Shown: positions 19,187 through 27,728, counted from the stretch's first letter. The stretch is DNA of 64,000 bases from Paenibacillus sp. FSL R7-0337 (GCF_037969875.1 NZ_CP150218.1:1736001-1800000); one strand, 5' to 3'. Numbers and translations: made by a program. The notes: generated from the sequence alone by a model not told the origin.

Positions 19187-19339
19187 ATGGCAAAAGACGT
19201 ATTGTGCGCAGTTAATTCTTGCACCTACTGGGCTGAAGAGAACAAATGCAACGCTGATTCCATCTTCGTTGCTTACCACAGCTCCAAGCAGCCTACACAA
19301 TCTGAGGAAACAGATTGCAAAACCTTCGAAAGTAAATAA
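19187..19339 (+). CDS. Small Cys-rich DUF1540-type protein
   Basis: A 50-residue protein starting at an ATG preceded by a near-perfect GAGGAGGTGA site. Four cysteines (7, 12, 21 and 44) lie in the pattern VLCAVNSCTYW ... NKC ... TDCKTF, matching the DUF1540 family of short, probably metal-binding proteins common in spore formers. Its function is unknown. It is followed by a good terminator, which supports a real monocistronic gene. Confidence 0.8.
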   Translation: MAKDVLCAVNSCTYWAEENKCNADSIFVAYHSSKQPTQSEETDCKTFESK

Positions 19340-19357
19340 TGAATCATTGCAGAATAT

Positions 19358-19390
19358 GAAGGAGCCCTCCACAGGTTCCTTCTTTCTTTT
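19358..19390 (+). terminator. Terminator of the DUF1540 gene
   Basis: GAAGGAGCC (19358-19366) and GGTTCCTTC (19374-19382) form a 9-bp stem with one G-U pair, followed by a T-rich tract. Confidence 0.8.
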
Positions 19391-19438
19391 CTCATTCTAT
19401 CAAGAATGAGAATTATTATCAAGTGTTTCCTTTAAAAC

Positions 19439-19486
19439 AAAACCACTGCGGGCCGGAGACTGTACTCTCCCGCTTGCAGTGGTTTT
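19439..19486 (-). terminator. Terminator of metE
   Basis: AAAACCACTGC (19439-19449) pairs with GCAGTGGTTTT (19476-19486); T-rich on the minus strand after the stem. Confidence 0.8.
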
Positions 19487-19528
19487 TCTGTGCAAATCTA
19501 AGAATCTTAAGCGGAACAGCTCCGCCAT

Positions 19529-21829
19529 TTAACGGGTCACTGCGCCGTGCTGCTCTCTTACCAGTACCGCCGCCTTCACCATATTGCGCAGTGCGCCTGT
19601 GGTCTCTTCCCAGCCCCGTGTCTTCAGTCCGCAGTCGGGATTAATCCAGAACTGCTGGACATCCAGCACGCGCAGCGCACGTTCGATGGCCGAAGTCATC
19701 TCCTCTACCACCGGTACACGCGGACTGTGGATATCATACACACCCAGTCCAATCCCCTTGTCGTATTCCTGCTCCTCGAAGCTGACGATCAGCTCACCAT
19801 GGCTGCGCGAGGTCTCAATGGAGATGACATCCGCATCCATCGCCGAGATCGAACCGATCATGTCATTAAATTCACTGTAGCACATATGCGTATGCACCTG
19901 TGTAGTGGCCTTGACATGATTCGTCGCGGTCCGGAAGGATTTCACCGCCCAGTTCAGGTAATACTCATGATCTCTCGCTTTCAGCGGCAGACCTTCGCGG
20001 ATCGCCGGCTCATCGACCTGAATCATCTCGATACCAGCCTCCTCAAGTGCGGATACTTCATGACGCAGGGCGAGGGCGATTTGTCCCGCCACCGCTTCCC
20101 GGCTGAGATCATCGCGGACAAAGGACCAGTTCAGGATCGTGACCGGTCCGGTCAGCATTCCCTTAACAGGCAGCTTCGTCAGTGACTGGGCATACACACT
20201 CTCCTTGACGGTCATCGGCTCTATAAAGGCAACATCGGCATAGATTACTGGAGGCTTCACGCAGCGTGAGCCATACGACTGAACCCAGCCGCCTGCGGTG
20301 AACAGATAGCCCGCCAGTTTCTCCCCGAAGAATTCCACCATATCCGTACGCTCGAATTCCCCGTGAACCAGCACATCCAGACCAAGCTCCTCCTGAAGCG
20401 TAATGGCTTCAGCGATCTGCCGCTTGATGAACAAGTCATAACGCTCCTGGTTCCAGACTCCCTTGCGCCATTTCAGACGGGCCTGGCGGACTTCAGCCGT
20501 CTGCGGGAAGCTGCCGATGGTCGTGGTCGGCAGCAGCGGCAGACGCCACTTCTCCTGCTGTACCTTCACACGTTCGGCGAACGGAAGACTGCGGTGGTCC
20601 GGCAGCTGGGCAAGGGCACGCACCTGCTCCGCTACATCCTCACGCCCGCGCTCCGGCAGGGCACGGAATACGGCCAGCACCTCACGGCTGCGCTCCAGCT
20701 CAGCGGCATAACGCCCTCTTCCTTCGTTCACGGCTGCCGCAATCAGAACCAGCTCGGCCAGCTTCTCATTGGCGAATGCCAAGGCATTCTTGACCGCAGC
20801 CTTCAGCTTGACCTCGCCCTCAACCGTTACAGGCACATGCAGCAGGCTTGAGGCAGGCTGGAGAATCAGCTGCTCCTGGGGCACATAGGTCAGCAGCTTC
20901 GCTACCAGCTCCAGCTTGGCATCGGTATCGGCGCGCCAGATGTTGCGTCCGTCAAGGATACCGGCGCCGAGTACCTTATCCTGCGGCCAGCCCAGGCGTG
21001 CAACCGACTCCAGATTCTTGCCGCCGTCATGCACGAAGTCAAGACCTAGACCCTGCACAGGCAGCGCCAGAAGTGCTTCAAGCGGCTCCGCAGCTTCGAA
21101 GTACGTCTGCAGCATCAGGTTCAGTCCTGGTACGGCAGCAGCAATCTCACTGTAAATGTTCTGGAGCAGTGCGGTATCCTCAGCCGTTAAGCCGGTAACA
21201 ATCGCCGGTTCATCGATCTGTACCCAGGCTACTCCTTCCGCCTGCAACTCCTGCAGCAGCTGGACATACAGCGGGAGGAAGCGTGCGGCAACGGCGGCGA
21301 TGTCTGCTGCCGGGAAGCCCTTGGACAGCTTCAGGAAGGTATACAGTCCGACTATAACCGGCTTGCCCTCAATGCCTGCCCGCTCCTTGGCGAAGCGGTA
21401 AGCCTCCAGCGGTTTATTCGCTGTCAATACCGGGGACAGGCTGCCGATCTCAGGCACAATGTAATGGTAATTCGTATTGAACCATTTGGTCATCTCGCAG
21501 GCCGGGGCCTCTGCATTGCCGCGCGCCATTGCAAAATACAGATCCAGCGGAATCTCTCCGCCCTTATATCCATAACGCGCCGGTACGATTCCGAACATGG
21601 CGGCGGTATCCAGCACATGGTCATAGAAGGTGAAATCGCCCACCGGAATCAGATCAATTCCGGCCTGCTGCTGGGTCTGAAGATGCTGAAGCTGAATATC
21701 CTCCATCTGCGAGCGGAAGCTCTGCTCATCGAGTTTCCCGGCCCAATAAGCCTCCAATAATTTCTTCCATTCACGATTCTTCCCGATTCTCGGATAACCG
21801 AGGCTGCTTGTCTTGATTCCTTTACTCAT
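19529..21829 (-). CDS. metE: Cobalamin-independent methionine synthase
   Basis: This cytoplasmic zinc enzyme transfers the methyl group from 5-methyltetrahydropteroyl-tri-glutamate to homocysteine, the last step of methionine synthesis. The 766 residues contain the N-terminal barrel (SSLGYPRIGKNREWKK) and the C-terminal catalytic barrel with VHGEFERTDMVEFF, VDEPAIREGLPL, zinc ligands in HTHMCYSEF and the late PDCGLKTRGW cysteine. I start it at 21829, preceded by GAGGAGTG; an ATG 15 codons upstream adds non-family sequence. I searched the leader by eye for an SAM-I riboswitch or T-box and saw neither. Confidence 0.97.
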   Translation of the reverse strand: MSKGIKTSSLGYPRIGKNREWKKLLEAYWAGKLDEQSFRSQMEDIQLQHLQTQQQAGIDLIPVGDFTFYDHVLDTAAMFGIVPARYGYKGGEIPLDLYFAMARGNAEAPACEMTKWFNTNYHYIVPEIGSLSPVLTANKPLEAYRFAKERAGIEGKPVIVGLYTFLKLSKGFPAADIAAVAARFLPLYVQLLQELQAEGVAWVQIDEPAIVTGLTAEDTALLQNIYSEIAAAVPGLNLMLQTYFEAAEPLEALLALPVQGLGLDFVHDGGKNLESVARLGWPQDKVLGAGILDGRNIWRADTDAKLELVAKLLTYVPQEQLILQPASSLLHVPVTVEGEVKLKAAVKNALAFANEKLAELVLIAAAVNEGRGRYAAELERSREVLAVFRALPERGREDVAEQVRALAQLPDHRSLPFAERVKVQQEKWRLPLLPTTTIGSFPQTAEVRQARLKWRKGVWNQERYDLFIKRQIAEAITLQEELGLDVLVHGEFERTDMVEFFGEKLAGYLFTAGGWVQSYGSRCVKPPVIYADVAFIEPMTVKESVYAQSLTKLPVKGMLTGPVTILNWSFVRDDLSREAVAGQIALALRHEVSALEEAGIEMIQVDEPAIREGLPLKARDHEYYLNWAVKSFRTATNHVKATTQVHTHMCYSEFNDMIGSISAMDADVISIETSRSHGELIVSFEEQEYDKGIGLGVYDIHSPRVPVVEEMTSAIERALRVLDVQQFWINPDCGLKTRGWEETTGALRNMVKAAVLVREQHGAVTR

Positions 21830-21966
21830 AGGTGTCCACTCCTCTGTATAATTGTCTGTCGCTTTTGTCTCCAAGCCTTAATCTGATGCCATCTTACTGC
21901 ACGCCTCCCGCGCCCCGCAACAGATTCCAAGCAATCCGGCTATACAGATTCCCTATAGCAGAACGC

Positions 21967-22001
21967 CAAAAAAAGCCGCCCCCCATGATCAAGGAGCAGC
22001 T
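21967..22001 (-). terminator. Terminator of uppP
   Basis: On the minus strand, AGCTGCTCC and GGGGCGGCT (21974-21982/21993-22001) form a 9-bp stem followed by seven T residues. It separates uppP from metE. Confidence 0.8.
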
Positions 22002-22023
22002 TAGACATTGGGTCACGACGAAA

Positions 22024-22884
22024 TCAAAACCAGATCAGATAGACCACACCCGCAAGTACAATCCGGTAGATCGCGAAGGGCAGCAGCTTAATCCGGTTAA
22101 TCAACTTCAGGAAGAAACGCATCGATACCAGTGCGAATACGAAGGCACTGATGAACCCGGCAATGAAGAACGGCAAGGCATCCAGCGTAAAATACTGCCA
22201 GTTCTTCAGCAGTGAAATCAGGCTCGCCCCAGCCATAATCGGCACCGCCATGATGAAGGTGAAGTCGGCTGCCGCACGATGGCTCATACCCAGCAGAACC
22301 CCGCCGGATATCGTCGAGCCCGACCGCGAGAAGCCCGGCCACAGGGAGATACATTGGATCAATCCGACTGATAGCGCCTGCCTATATGTAATTTGATCCA
22401 CACTCTCAGTCCGGGCATTCGCAGGCGCAAAACGGTCGGCACAGATCATAAATAACGCTCCAACCACAAGTCCAATCAGCACAGTAAAGGTAGAGAACAG
22501 ATGCTCATCGATGTAATCCTCCAGCAGAAATCCAAAGATTCCGGCCGGTAGCAATCCGACAAGGATATGTGTCAGCTTCAACCGTCCTTCCGCCGGAGCC
22601 TGCCGCTGCCCTTCCGGCACTACGGCCAAGTCCTTGCGGCTGAGCTTCCCGAAGCCCAGCAGATCAATGAACCGGTTACGGAAAATAATGACGACCGCAA
22701 GAATGGAGCCTAATTGAATCACTACCTTGAAGGAGTTGGCCGTATACTTCCCCAGGAACTCCTGCGATGTAAGCCACATATCATCAACGATGATCATATG
22801 GCCTGTCGAGGATACCGGAGCAAATTCGGTCAGCCCTTCCACAATTCCCAGGATGATTGCTTTCACAATGGTCAGCAGCTCCAT
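22024..22884 (-). CDS. uppP: Undecaprenyl-diphosphatase
   Basis: A 286-residue integral membrane protein of the UppP/BacA family that converts undecaprenyl diphosphate to the monophosphate carrier for peptidoglycan synthesis; overproduction gives bacitracin resistance in other bacteria. The two family motifs are present: EGLTEFAPVSSTGHMII near residue 16 and PGFSRSGSTISGG near residue 178. About eight hydrophobic segments follow the expected pattern. Length is typical. It is divergent from namA and has its own terminator. Confidence 0.96.
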   Translation of the reverse strand: MELLTIVKAIILGIVEGLTEFAPVSSTGHMIIVDDMWLTSQEFLGKYTANSFKVVIQLGSILAVVIIFRNRFIDLLGFGKLSRKDLAVVPEGQRQAPAEGRLKLTHILVGLLPAGIFGFLLEDYIDEHLFSTFTVLIGLVVGALFMICADRFAPANARTESVDQITYRQALSVGLIQCISLWPGFSRSGSTISGGVLLGMSHRAAADFTFIMAVPIMAGASLISLLKNWQYFTLDALPFFIAGFISAFVFALVSMRFFLKLINRIKLLPFAIYRIVLAGVVYLIWF

Positions 22885-22992
22885 GGCGATCCCCCTTTAT
22901 TGTTTTCAATATAATAATTGTAAACTCGCACAGCTATTTCTGAAACTTACAAGTCCCTTGCAGTATTGCAAATTTTAATTCATAACGCTGAC

Positions 22993-23021
22993 TTGACAGG
23001 ACGGAAGGTACGCTTTATATT
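22993..23021 (+). promoter_or_regulatory. Sigma-A promoter of namA
   Basis: A consensus -35 TTGACA (22993-22998), a 17-bp spacer and -10 TATATT (23016-23021). The predicted start near 23028 lies inside the palindrome at 23025-23040. Confidence 0.75.
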
Positions 23022-23024
23022 TAT

Positions 23025-23040
23025 ATGCATGCGCATGCAT
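23025..23040 (+). promoter_or_regulatory. Perfect 16-bp palindrome at the namA transcription start
   Basis: ATGCATGCGCATGCAT is self-complementary over 16 bp and covers the predicted start site of the namA promoter, an ideal place for a repressor. The MarR-family gene directly downstream of namA is the best candidate regulator. Confidence 0.6.
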
Positions 23041-23081
23041 TTATAATTAACTATCCCAAGCAAACCGAAGGAGCGAGAAGG

Positions 23082-24113
23082 ATGACCAAAGATCTGTTCA
23101 CCCCCTATGAGTATAAAAGCTTAAAATTGAAGAACAGGGTTGTTATGCCGCCCATGTGCCAATATTCAGTTACCAATAAAGATGGAATCGCTAACGACTG
23201 GCATTACAACCACTATGTAAGCCGCGCTGTCGGCGGCACCGGACTGATCATTGTCGAGATGGCTGATGTGGACCCGGACGGCCGGATTACCGATTATGAT
23301 CTGGGCCTCTGGTCTGATGAGCAGATTCCTTCACTGGCGCGGATTGTGGAAGCCAGTCATGCCCATGGAGCCAAAATTGGAATTCAGGTAGCCCATGCCG
23401 GTCGCAAGGCGGAGGATGCCAAGGTTCCCGTCTCCTCTTCTGCTATTCCTTTTGACGGCAAGTCCAAGACTCCCCATGCCTTGACGACAGAGGAGGTTAA
23501 AGACATGGTCCAGAAATTCAAACGGGGCGTAGAGCGTGCGGTTCAGGCCGGGTTCGACACTATTGAGCTGCACGGCGCCCATGGCTATCTGATTCACCAG
23601 TTCCACTCGCCGCTGACCAACCAGCGGACTGATGAGTACGGACTGGATCTGACCTTGTTCGGCCGGGAGGTTATCGCTGCCGCCAAGAGCGTGATGCCTG
23701 AGGATATGCCGCTAATCATGCGGATTTCCGCCAGAGAATATGTGGAAGGCGGCTACGGTCTTCAAGAGGGTCTGGAGATCAGCAGAGCCTATATGGAAGC
23801 AGGGGCCGATATTTTCCATATCAGTTCAGGCGGTGAGGGAGCAGTTGACGCAGAGAATGGACCGGGCAACCATGCAGCCTATCAGTTACCGTTGGCAAGA
23901 ACCATCCGCCAGGAGCTGAACGTACCGGTGATTGCTGTCGGCCGGTTGGATGAAGCGGTTCTTGCCAATGCCGTCATCGGCAATGAAGAAGCTGACCTGG
24001 TGGCAGTGGGCCGGGGAATGCTCCGTAATCCTTACTGGACGCTGGAAGCCAGTGTGGCGCTGCGCAAAGACGCAGATATCCCTAAGCAGTATGCTTTGGG
24101 ATTCCCGCGTTAA
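23082..24113 (+). CDS. namA: NADPH dehydrogenase, Old Yellow Enzyme family
   Basis: A 343-residue FMN flavoenzyme of the YqjM/NamA type that reduces activated alkenes, quinones and nitro compounds using NADPH. Visible features: the N-terminal VVMPPMCQYS with the redox-tuning Cys of the YqjM class, HAGRKA, the ELHGAHGYLIHQFHSPLTNQRTDEYG signature and the FMN phosphate-binding VGRGMLRNPYW. I start it at 23082, where GAAGGAGCGAGAAGG precedes the ATG; the upstream extension overlaps the promoter. It is followed by a MarR-family gene, probably co-transcribed or coregulated. Confidence 0.95.
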   Translation: MTKDLFTPYEYKSLKLKNRVVMPPMCQYSVTNKDGIANDWHYNHYVSRAVGGTGLIIVEMADVDPDGRITDYDLGLWSDEQIPSLARIVEASHAHGAKIGIQVAHAGRKAEDAKVPVSSSAIPFDGKSKTPHALTTEEVKDMVQKFKRGVERAVQAGFDTIELHGAHGYLIHQFHSPLTNQRTDEYGLDLTLFGREVIAAAKSVMPEDMPLIMRISAREYVEGGYGLQEGLEISRAYMEAGADIFHISSGGEGAVDAENGPGNHAAYQLPLARTIRQELNVPVIAVGRLDEAVLANAVIGNEEADLVAVGRGMLRNPYWTLEASVALRKDADIPKQYALGFPR

Positions 24114-24202
24114 GGACAATTCGTCAGCAGCTTGCCTATGGTGATGGTATACTGTATAACAACTACTTTTCATTACAGGTACACACCGGGAGGATGGAAG
24201 AC

Positions 24203-24637
24203 ATGACTAACCCCCCTTCAAATGATCTGATTAACAGCTGGTTATCACTCTCTCTGATACAGATGAAGGTGGCCGCAGTCCTTGAAGCGAAGCTGACCGA
24301 GAACTATGAGTTATCGCTTAAGGAATTCTACGTATTACTGTTTCTGTCCGAAGCCCCTGAGCAAAAGCTGAAGCTCCAACAGCTGGAATCGATGGTCGGA
24401 CTTAGCCAGAGTGCTGTGTCCCGGCTGGTCAGCCGCTTCGAAGCCAAGGGCTGCGGAGCGCTGGAGCGCAAGTCTTGCGAGGCAGACCGCAGAAGCATCT
24501 ATACGTCCTTGACTGCTATTGGTCAAGACAAGGTTGACCGGGCGAAGCAGACCGTTAATGAAGTGCTGCAGGAAGCCTTTCCTGTAGACGACACGCAGCA
24601 GCTGCTGGAGCAGCTTATCCAGCTGAAGCAATCCTAG
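24203..24637 (+). CDS. MarR-family transcriptional regulator
   Basis: A 144-residue winged-helix protein with the MarR pattern: helix-turn-helix LKLQQLESMVGLSQSAVSRLVSRFEAKG and wing KSCEADRRSIYTSLTAIG. I start it at 24203; the ATG three codons earlier abuts the GGGAGG site. Three cysteines are present, so redox or electrophile sensing is possible. It lies 89 bp downstream of namA on the same strand and most simply regulates that gene. A strong terminator follows. Confidence 0.92.
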   Translation: MTNPPSNDLINSWLSLSLIQMKVAAVLEAKLTENYELSLKEFYVLLFLSEAPEQKLKLQQLESMVGLSQSAVSRLVSRFEAKGCGALERKSCEADRRSIYTSLTAIGQDKVDRAKQTVNEVLQEAFPVDDTQQLLEQLIQLKQS

Positions 24638-24661
24638 ACCCGGGCAGACGCCCGCCGGGTG

Positions 24662-24696
24662 AACCCGCCGTCCCTCCCGAGGGGCGGCGGGTTTTT
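24662..24696 (+). terminator. Terminator after the MarR gene
   Basis: AACCCGCCG and CGGCGGGTT close a GC-rich stem with inner CCCT/AGGG pairing, followed by TTTTT. Confidence 0.85.
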
Positions 24697-24766
24697 GTCT
24701 GAACCTCACTCTCCCCCTGAGCATACACCATACTATTAAGAATATAAGAATAGCGGGGTGCAACGT

Positions 24767-25039
24767 ATGTTATTCACAGCTATGCAGCTGGTTGGCGGTC
24801 TCATTCTCGCGGTAGGCTGGATTCCGCAGATTGTGCAGATCTTCAGGACCCGTTCGGTTGCAGATCTCAGTCTGAAAGCTTATCTGCTGATGCTGCTGGG
24901 CATCCTTCTAATGGAGGCTTATGCGGTTAACCTGGCCGCGCAGGGGGTCGGACTTGCTTTTCTGATCACCAATACCTTGTCACTGGCCGTTGTAACAACG
25001 GTTGTCCTGCTGATTATCCGCTACCGTCCAGAAGGGTAA
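24767..25039 (+). CDS. SemiSWEET/PQ-loop small membrane transporter
   Basis: A 90-residue protein with three transmembrane helices and the PQ motif in GWIPQIVQIFRTRSV (helix 1). This is the size and layout of a bacterial SemiSWEET half-transporter, which dimerises to move sugars. I start it at 24767 after GCGGGGTG; a GTG three codons earlier is possible. No adjacent sugar gene indicates the substrate. Confidence 0.85.
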   Translation: MLFTAMQLVGGLILAVGWIPQIVQIFRTRSVADLSLKAYLLMLLGILLMEAYAVNLAAQGVGLAFLITNTLSLAVVTTVVLLIIRYRPEG

Positions 25040-25117
25040 CAAAGTACTCTTAAGGCTGCACCTCTGTCCAATCTGCGTTATACTTTCTGTAACAAATGGA
25101 TGTAGGAGGTTCAGTGA

Positions 25118-25855
25118 ATGAAGCAAAATAAGTATGACGACGCGGGTTTTTTTGCGAATTACAGCCAGATGCCCCGCTCTACGGGCGGACTGGAGGCTGC
25201 CGGAGAATGGGAGGTCTTCCGTACCCTGCTGCCTGATCTGGCGGGCCAGCGGGTGCTTGATCTGGGCTGCGGGTTCGGCTGGCATTGCCGGTATGCCCGG
25301 GAGCAAGGGGCGGCTTCCGTCGTAGGCATAGATCTCTCCGCCAATATGCTGGAACGTGCCCGTGCGATGACGGACGACCCGAAGATTGAGTATCTCCAGC
25401 TCGCGATTGAGGATGCCGCATTCGGGGCAGAACAATTTGATACCGTAATCAGCTCGCTGGCGATCCACTATATTGAAGATTTCGGCAGCCTCTGCCGCCA
25501 GGTCCGGCATTGCCTGAAGCCCGGGGGAGCCTTCGTCTTCTCTGTAGAGCATCCGATCTTCACCGCGCTCGCCGCGCAGGATTGGCATTACAGTCTGGAC
25601 GGGGAGAAGCAGCATTGGCCCGTAGACAACTATCATCTGGAAGGGCTAAGGTTGGCTGATTTTCTCGAATACAAGGTTGCAAAATACCACCGGACCACCG
25701 CCACCTATCTGGGTACACTGCTCGAATCAGGCTTCGGCTTGAAACAGCTATCTGAGCTGCAGCCGACCCCTGAGATGCTGGAGAAGAATCCGGCCTGGCA
25801 GGAGGAGACGCGGCGTCCGATGTTCCTGTTGCTGTCAGCGGTGAAGCAGGAATAG
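25118..25855 (+). CDS. Class I SAM-dependent methyltransferase
   Basis: A 245-residue small-molecule-type methyltransferase. Motif I is VLDLGCGFGWHCRYA (about residues 46-60), followed by the acidic loop VVGIDLSANML and motif IV-like FDTVISSLAIHYI. The start follows TAGGAGGTTCAG. The overall pattern resembles the UbiE/Methyltransf_11 group. The substrate is unknown and no pathway genes are adjacent. Confidence 0.88.
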   Translation: MKQNKYDDAGFFANYSQMPRSTGGLEAAGEWEVFRTLLPDLAGQRVLDLGCGFGWHCRYAREQGAASVVGIDLSANMLERARAMTDDPKIEYLQLAIEDAAFGAEQFDTVISSLAIHYIEDFGSLCRQVRHCLKPGGAFVFSVEHPIFTALAAQDWHYSLDGEKQHWPVDNYHLEGLRLADFLEYKVAKYHRTTATYLGTLLESGFGLKQLSELQPTPEMLEKNPAWQEETRRPMFLLLSAVKQE

Positions 25856-25871
25856 CCGGACCTTATTTCAC

Positions 25872-25931
25872 AAGTAGAAACGGCTTTGCCGTCCTTTTAA
25901 AAGACGGTACCGTTTCAGCGAGAAATAGAAG
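25872..25931. repeat. Dispersed hairpin repeat, copy A
   Basis: An about 60-bp element with outer arms GAAACGG (25877-25883) / CCGTTTC (25910-25916), inner arms GCCGTC / GACGGT and a trailing CAGCGAGAAATAG. A related copy is at 60810-60870, where one outer base pair has changed on both sides. Confidence 0.7.
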
Positions 25932-25981
25932 GATAAATTATCGTGTGAAACATATATATTCTTATATTTTAAAAAAATCAC

Positions 25982-26020
25982 AAAAAAAAGACCAGCCGGA
26001 CGGTAGTCCGCTGACCTTTT
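25982..26020 (-). terminator. Terminator of the YitT-family gene
   Basis: On the minus strand, AGGTCAGC-GGAC and GTCC-GGCTGGTC form a stem followed by eight T residues. Confidence 0.8.
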
Positions 26021-26043
26021 ATCATCCCCGTGGTTCACGGAGT

Positions 26044-26730
26044 TCACATTGCATTATTCACATTCACTGTGCCTTCCTGAGTCTTGGCAAGTGCGGACGG
26101 AATCTTAGGTGCCTGAACCAGCTTCCGTCTGCCTAGAGAGGTTGTAAAAGTGATTACATAACCGGCTACAACTACAGCCATCACCGTATACAGCGTTTCT
26201 CTTAACGGCATATAGAAGAGGGAAAAAGCCAGAACGATTACATCCATCAGGATAAATACGGTTCCTACCTTAATACCTTTCCATTCACTGATCAGCACGG
26301 ACAAAATATCGTCCCCGCCGCTCGCCCCGCCGCCCAGCAGGACCATTCCTGCGCCCAGACCTGTCAATACCCCGGACAACAATGCCGCAACGGGCAAGTT
26401 ATCCTGCAGGTCAATAACCCAGCCGGAATAGCGTTCCATCAGCCCGTAGAATACCGTGAAAGCCACTACGGATATGAAGGTGTTCACTACGAATGATTTT
26501 CCTTTGAAAATGATTGCGATGATGAGTACCGGAATGTCCAAAATCAGGATGCTTAGTGATGGTGAAATCCCCAGTACATACTTGCCGAGCAGCGACAATC
26601 CTACGAATCCGCCTTCGGTCAAGTGGTTCTGATAATTAATGTGATAATACGTAAATGCAAGCAATAGTGTTCCGGTCAAAATAATGGCTAACCGGAGCGG
26701 CAAACTCATGCCACTGTCTTGTTTCCTCAT
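26044..26730 (-). CDS. YitT-family membrane protein
   Basis: A 228-residue membrane protein with about six hydrophobic segments. It shows typical YitT features: HLTEGGFVGLSLLGKYVLGISPSL near the N-terminus and LLGGGASGGDDILSVLISEWKGIKVGTVFILMD in the second half. It lacks the C-terminal DUF2179 domain found in the longer relatives, ending instead in a short soluble tail. GGGGAG lies 8 nt before the ATG. Function is uncertain; some YitT relatives affect ion homeostasis or stress resistance. Confidence 0.88.
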   Translation of the reverse strand: MRKQDSGMSLPLRLAIILTGTLLLAFTYYHINYQNHLTEGGFVGLSLLGKYVLGISPSLSILILDIPVLIIAIIFKGKSFVVNTFISVVAFTVFYGLMERYSGWVIDLQDNLPVAALLSGVLTGLGAGMVLLGGGASGGDDILSVLISEWKGIKVGTVFILMDVIVLAFSLFYMPLRETLYTVMAVVVAGYVITFTTSLGRRKLVQAPKIPSALAKTQEGTVNVNNAM

Positions 26731-27051
26731 TACTCGGTCTCCCCTTATCGTATATGGCGGCTAGACGTTCGTGCCAGCCTCTACGATGGGTTATACCTGA
26801 GGAGATGTTGCTCCTTCGCATACAATACTCCCTTCCCTTCGCAGAAGCGGCTTCGTCAATGAACAACGGTTCGCGCACATTCTACAGGGAAGCTAAGTAT
26901 AAGACAGATCATAACGTTTCCAAATCGTCCTTTGGGGAATCGTCCTTCGGGGACACATGGTATCCTGATCCTTTCTTTAGTTTGATATGTTCTGAATAGA
27001 TTATACCACGCGGAAGGGCCACTCTAAACAGTTTCCATCAAAAATAAGCAA
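26731..27051. other. Intergenic region without recognised gene
   Basis: A 321-bp gap upstream of the YitT gene. I see no credible ORF or riboswitch consensus. The only structure is a tandem 15-bp repeat (AATCGTCCTTYGGGG at 26923-26937 and 26938-26952, one mismatch). Confidence 0.5.
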
Positions 27052-27552
27052 TCAGCCCTGATTTCTCAGCAGACGGTTGACGGTCTCGCGGCGGACGCCG
27101 ATCAATTGTCCGATCTCTTCCTGTGTCAGCAGATCTGTGAGCTGTGCGCCATGAGAATATTCGGTCAGCCAGCGGGTCAGCAGAGCCATCCGCTCCCCCG
27201 GCGTCCCAACAGTGAGATGATCAAGCCTCGTCTGCATGAACCGCACCTTCTCCTGAAGCAAAAGGGCGATCTCCATCACCTTCTCAGGCTTCTCCTTCAG
27301 CTCCCGGTACCATTCTGCAGCCGGGATCAGCTCGACCTCACTTTTCATCATCGCCACTGCGGTTCCATGCGCCTCCTTCGGCGAAATGAGGGAATGATGC
27401 GGAACAGTCTCTCCCGGATATAACAGGTTGAATAGTACCATGTTCCCGTTCTCATGCAGTCTCGTGACCTTGAAGAGTCCGCTCTTCACCTTGAACAGGT
27501 TCTGGCCGCCGTCTCCCTGGCGGAATAAGACCTCACCTCTGTGCAAAATCAT
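27052..27552 (-). CDS. Short Crp/Fnr-family transcriptional regulator
   Basis: A 166-residue protein with a cyclic-nucleotide-binding-like beta roll starting almost at residue 1 (GEVLFRQGDGGQNLFKVKSGLFK), a dimerisation helix and a C-terminal helix-turn-helix EEIGQLIGVRRETVNRLLR. It lacks about 30-40 N-terminal residues of typical members, yet AAAGGAGA precedes this ATG. It has no cysteine, so it cannot carry an Fnr-type [4Fe-4S] cluster. The recognition helix RETVNR matches the R-E-x-x-x-R pattern of CRP that reads TGTGA half-sites. The effector is unknown. Confidence 0.88.
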   Translation of the reverse strand: MILHRGEVLFRQGDGGQNLFKVKSGLFKVTRLHENGNMVLFNLLYPGETVPHHSLISPKEAHGTAVAMMKSEVELIPAAEWYRELKEKPEKVMEIALLLQEKVRFMQTRLDHLTVGTPGERMALLTRWLTEYSHGAQLTDLLTQEEIGQLIGVRRETVNRLLRNQG

Positions 27553-27664
27553 TTCGCATTCTCCTTTGCCTTCTCTGTATATCTATTGTTAATTATACCG
27601 AAATAAGACACCAAAATGGAGGGGCAAGCGTAAAACAGCCATTATTCACGAGTTCAATGGTAAA

Positions 27665-27710
27665 GAAACCGCCCGGGGGCAGAGAATGGTCTCTGCTCCC
27701 AGGCGGTTTC
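27665..27710 (-). terminator. Terminator of the fru operon
   Basis: A 21-bp stem with few mismatches (27665-27685 / 27690-27710, loop ATGG) just beyond the fruA stop; TTTCTTT follows on the minus strand. Confidence 0.75.
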
Positions 27711-27728
27711 AGGGAAAGGTAAAATAGG

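Noticed and set aside
21830..21970. Possible SAM riboswitch or T-box before metE
   Set aside because: I looked for the CTTATCAAGAGAGGTGGAGG-type start of SAM-I and for T-box GGGUGG/UGGNACC words and found none, and no leader terminator is evident.
26731..27051. Possible metal riboswitch upstream of the YitT gene
   Set aside because: Purine-rich GGGAAGGGAGTA on the minus strand looked suggestive, but the remaining consensus of the yybP-ykoY or other metal riboswitches is absent.
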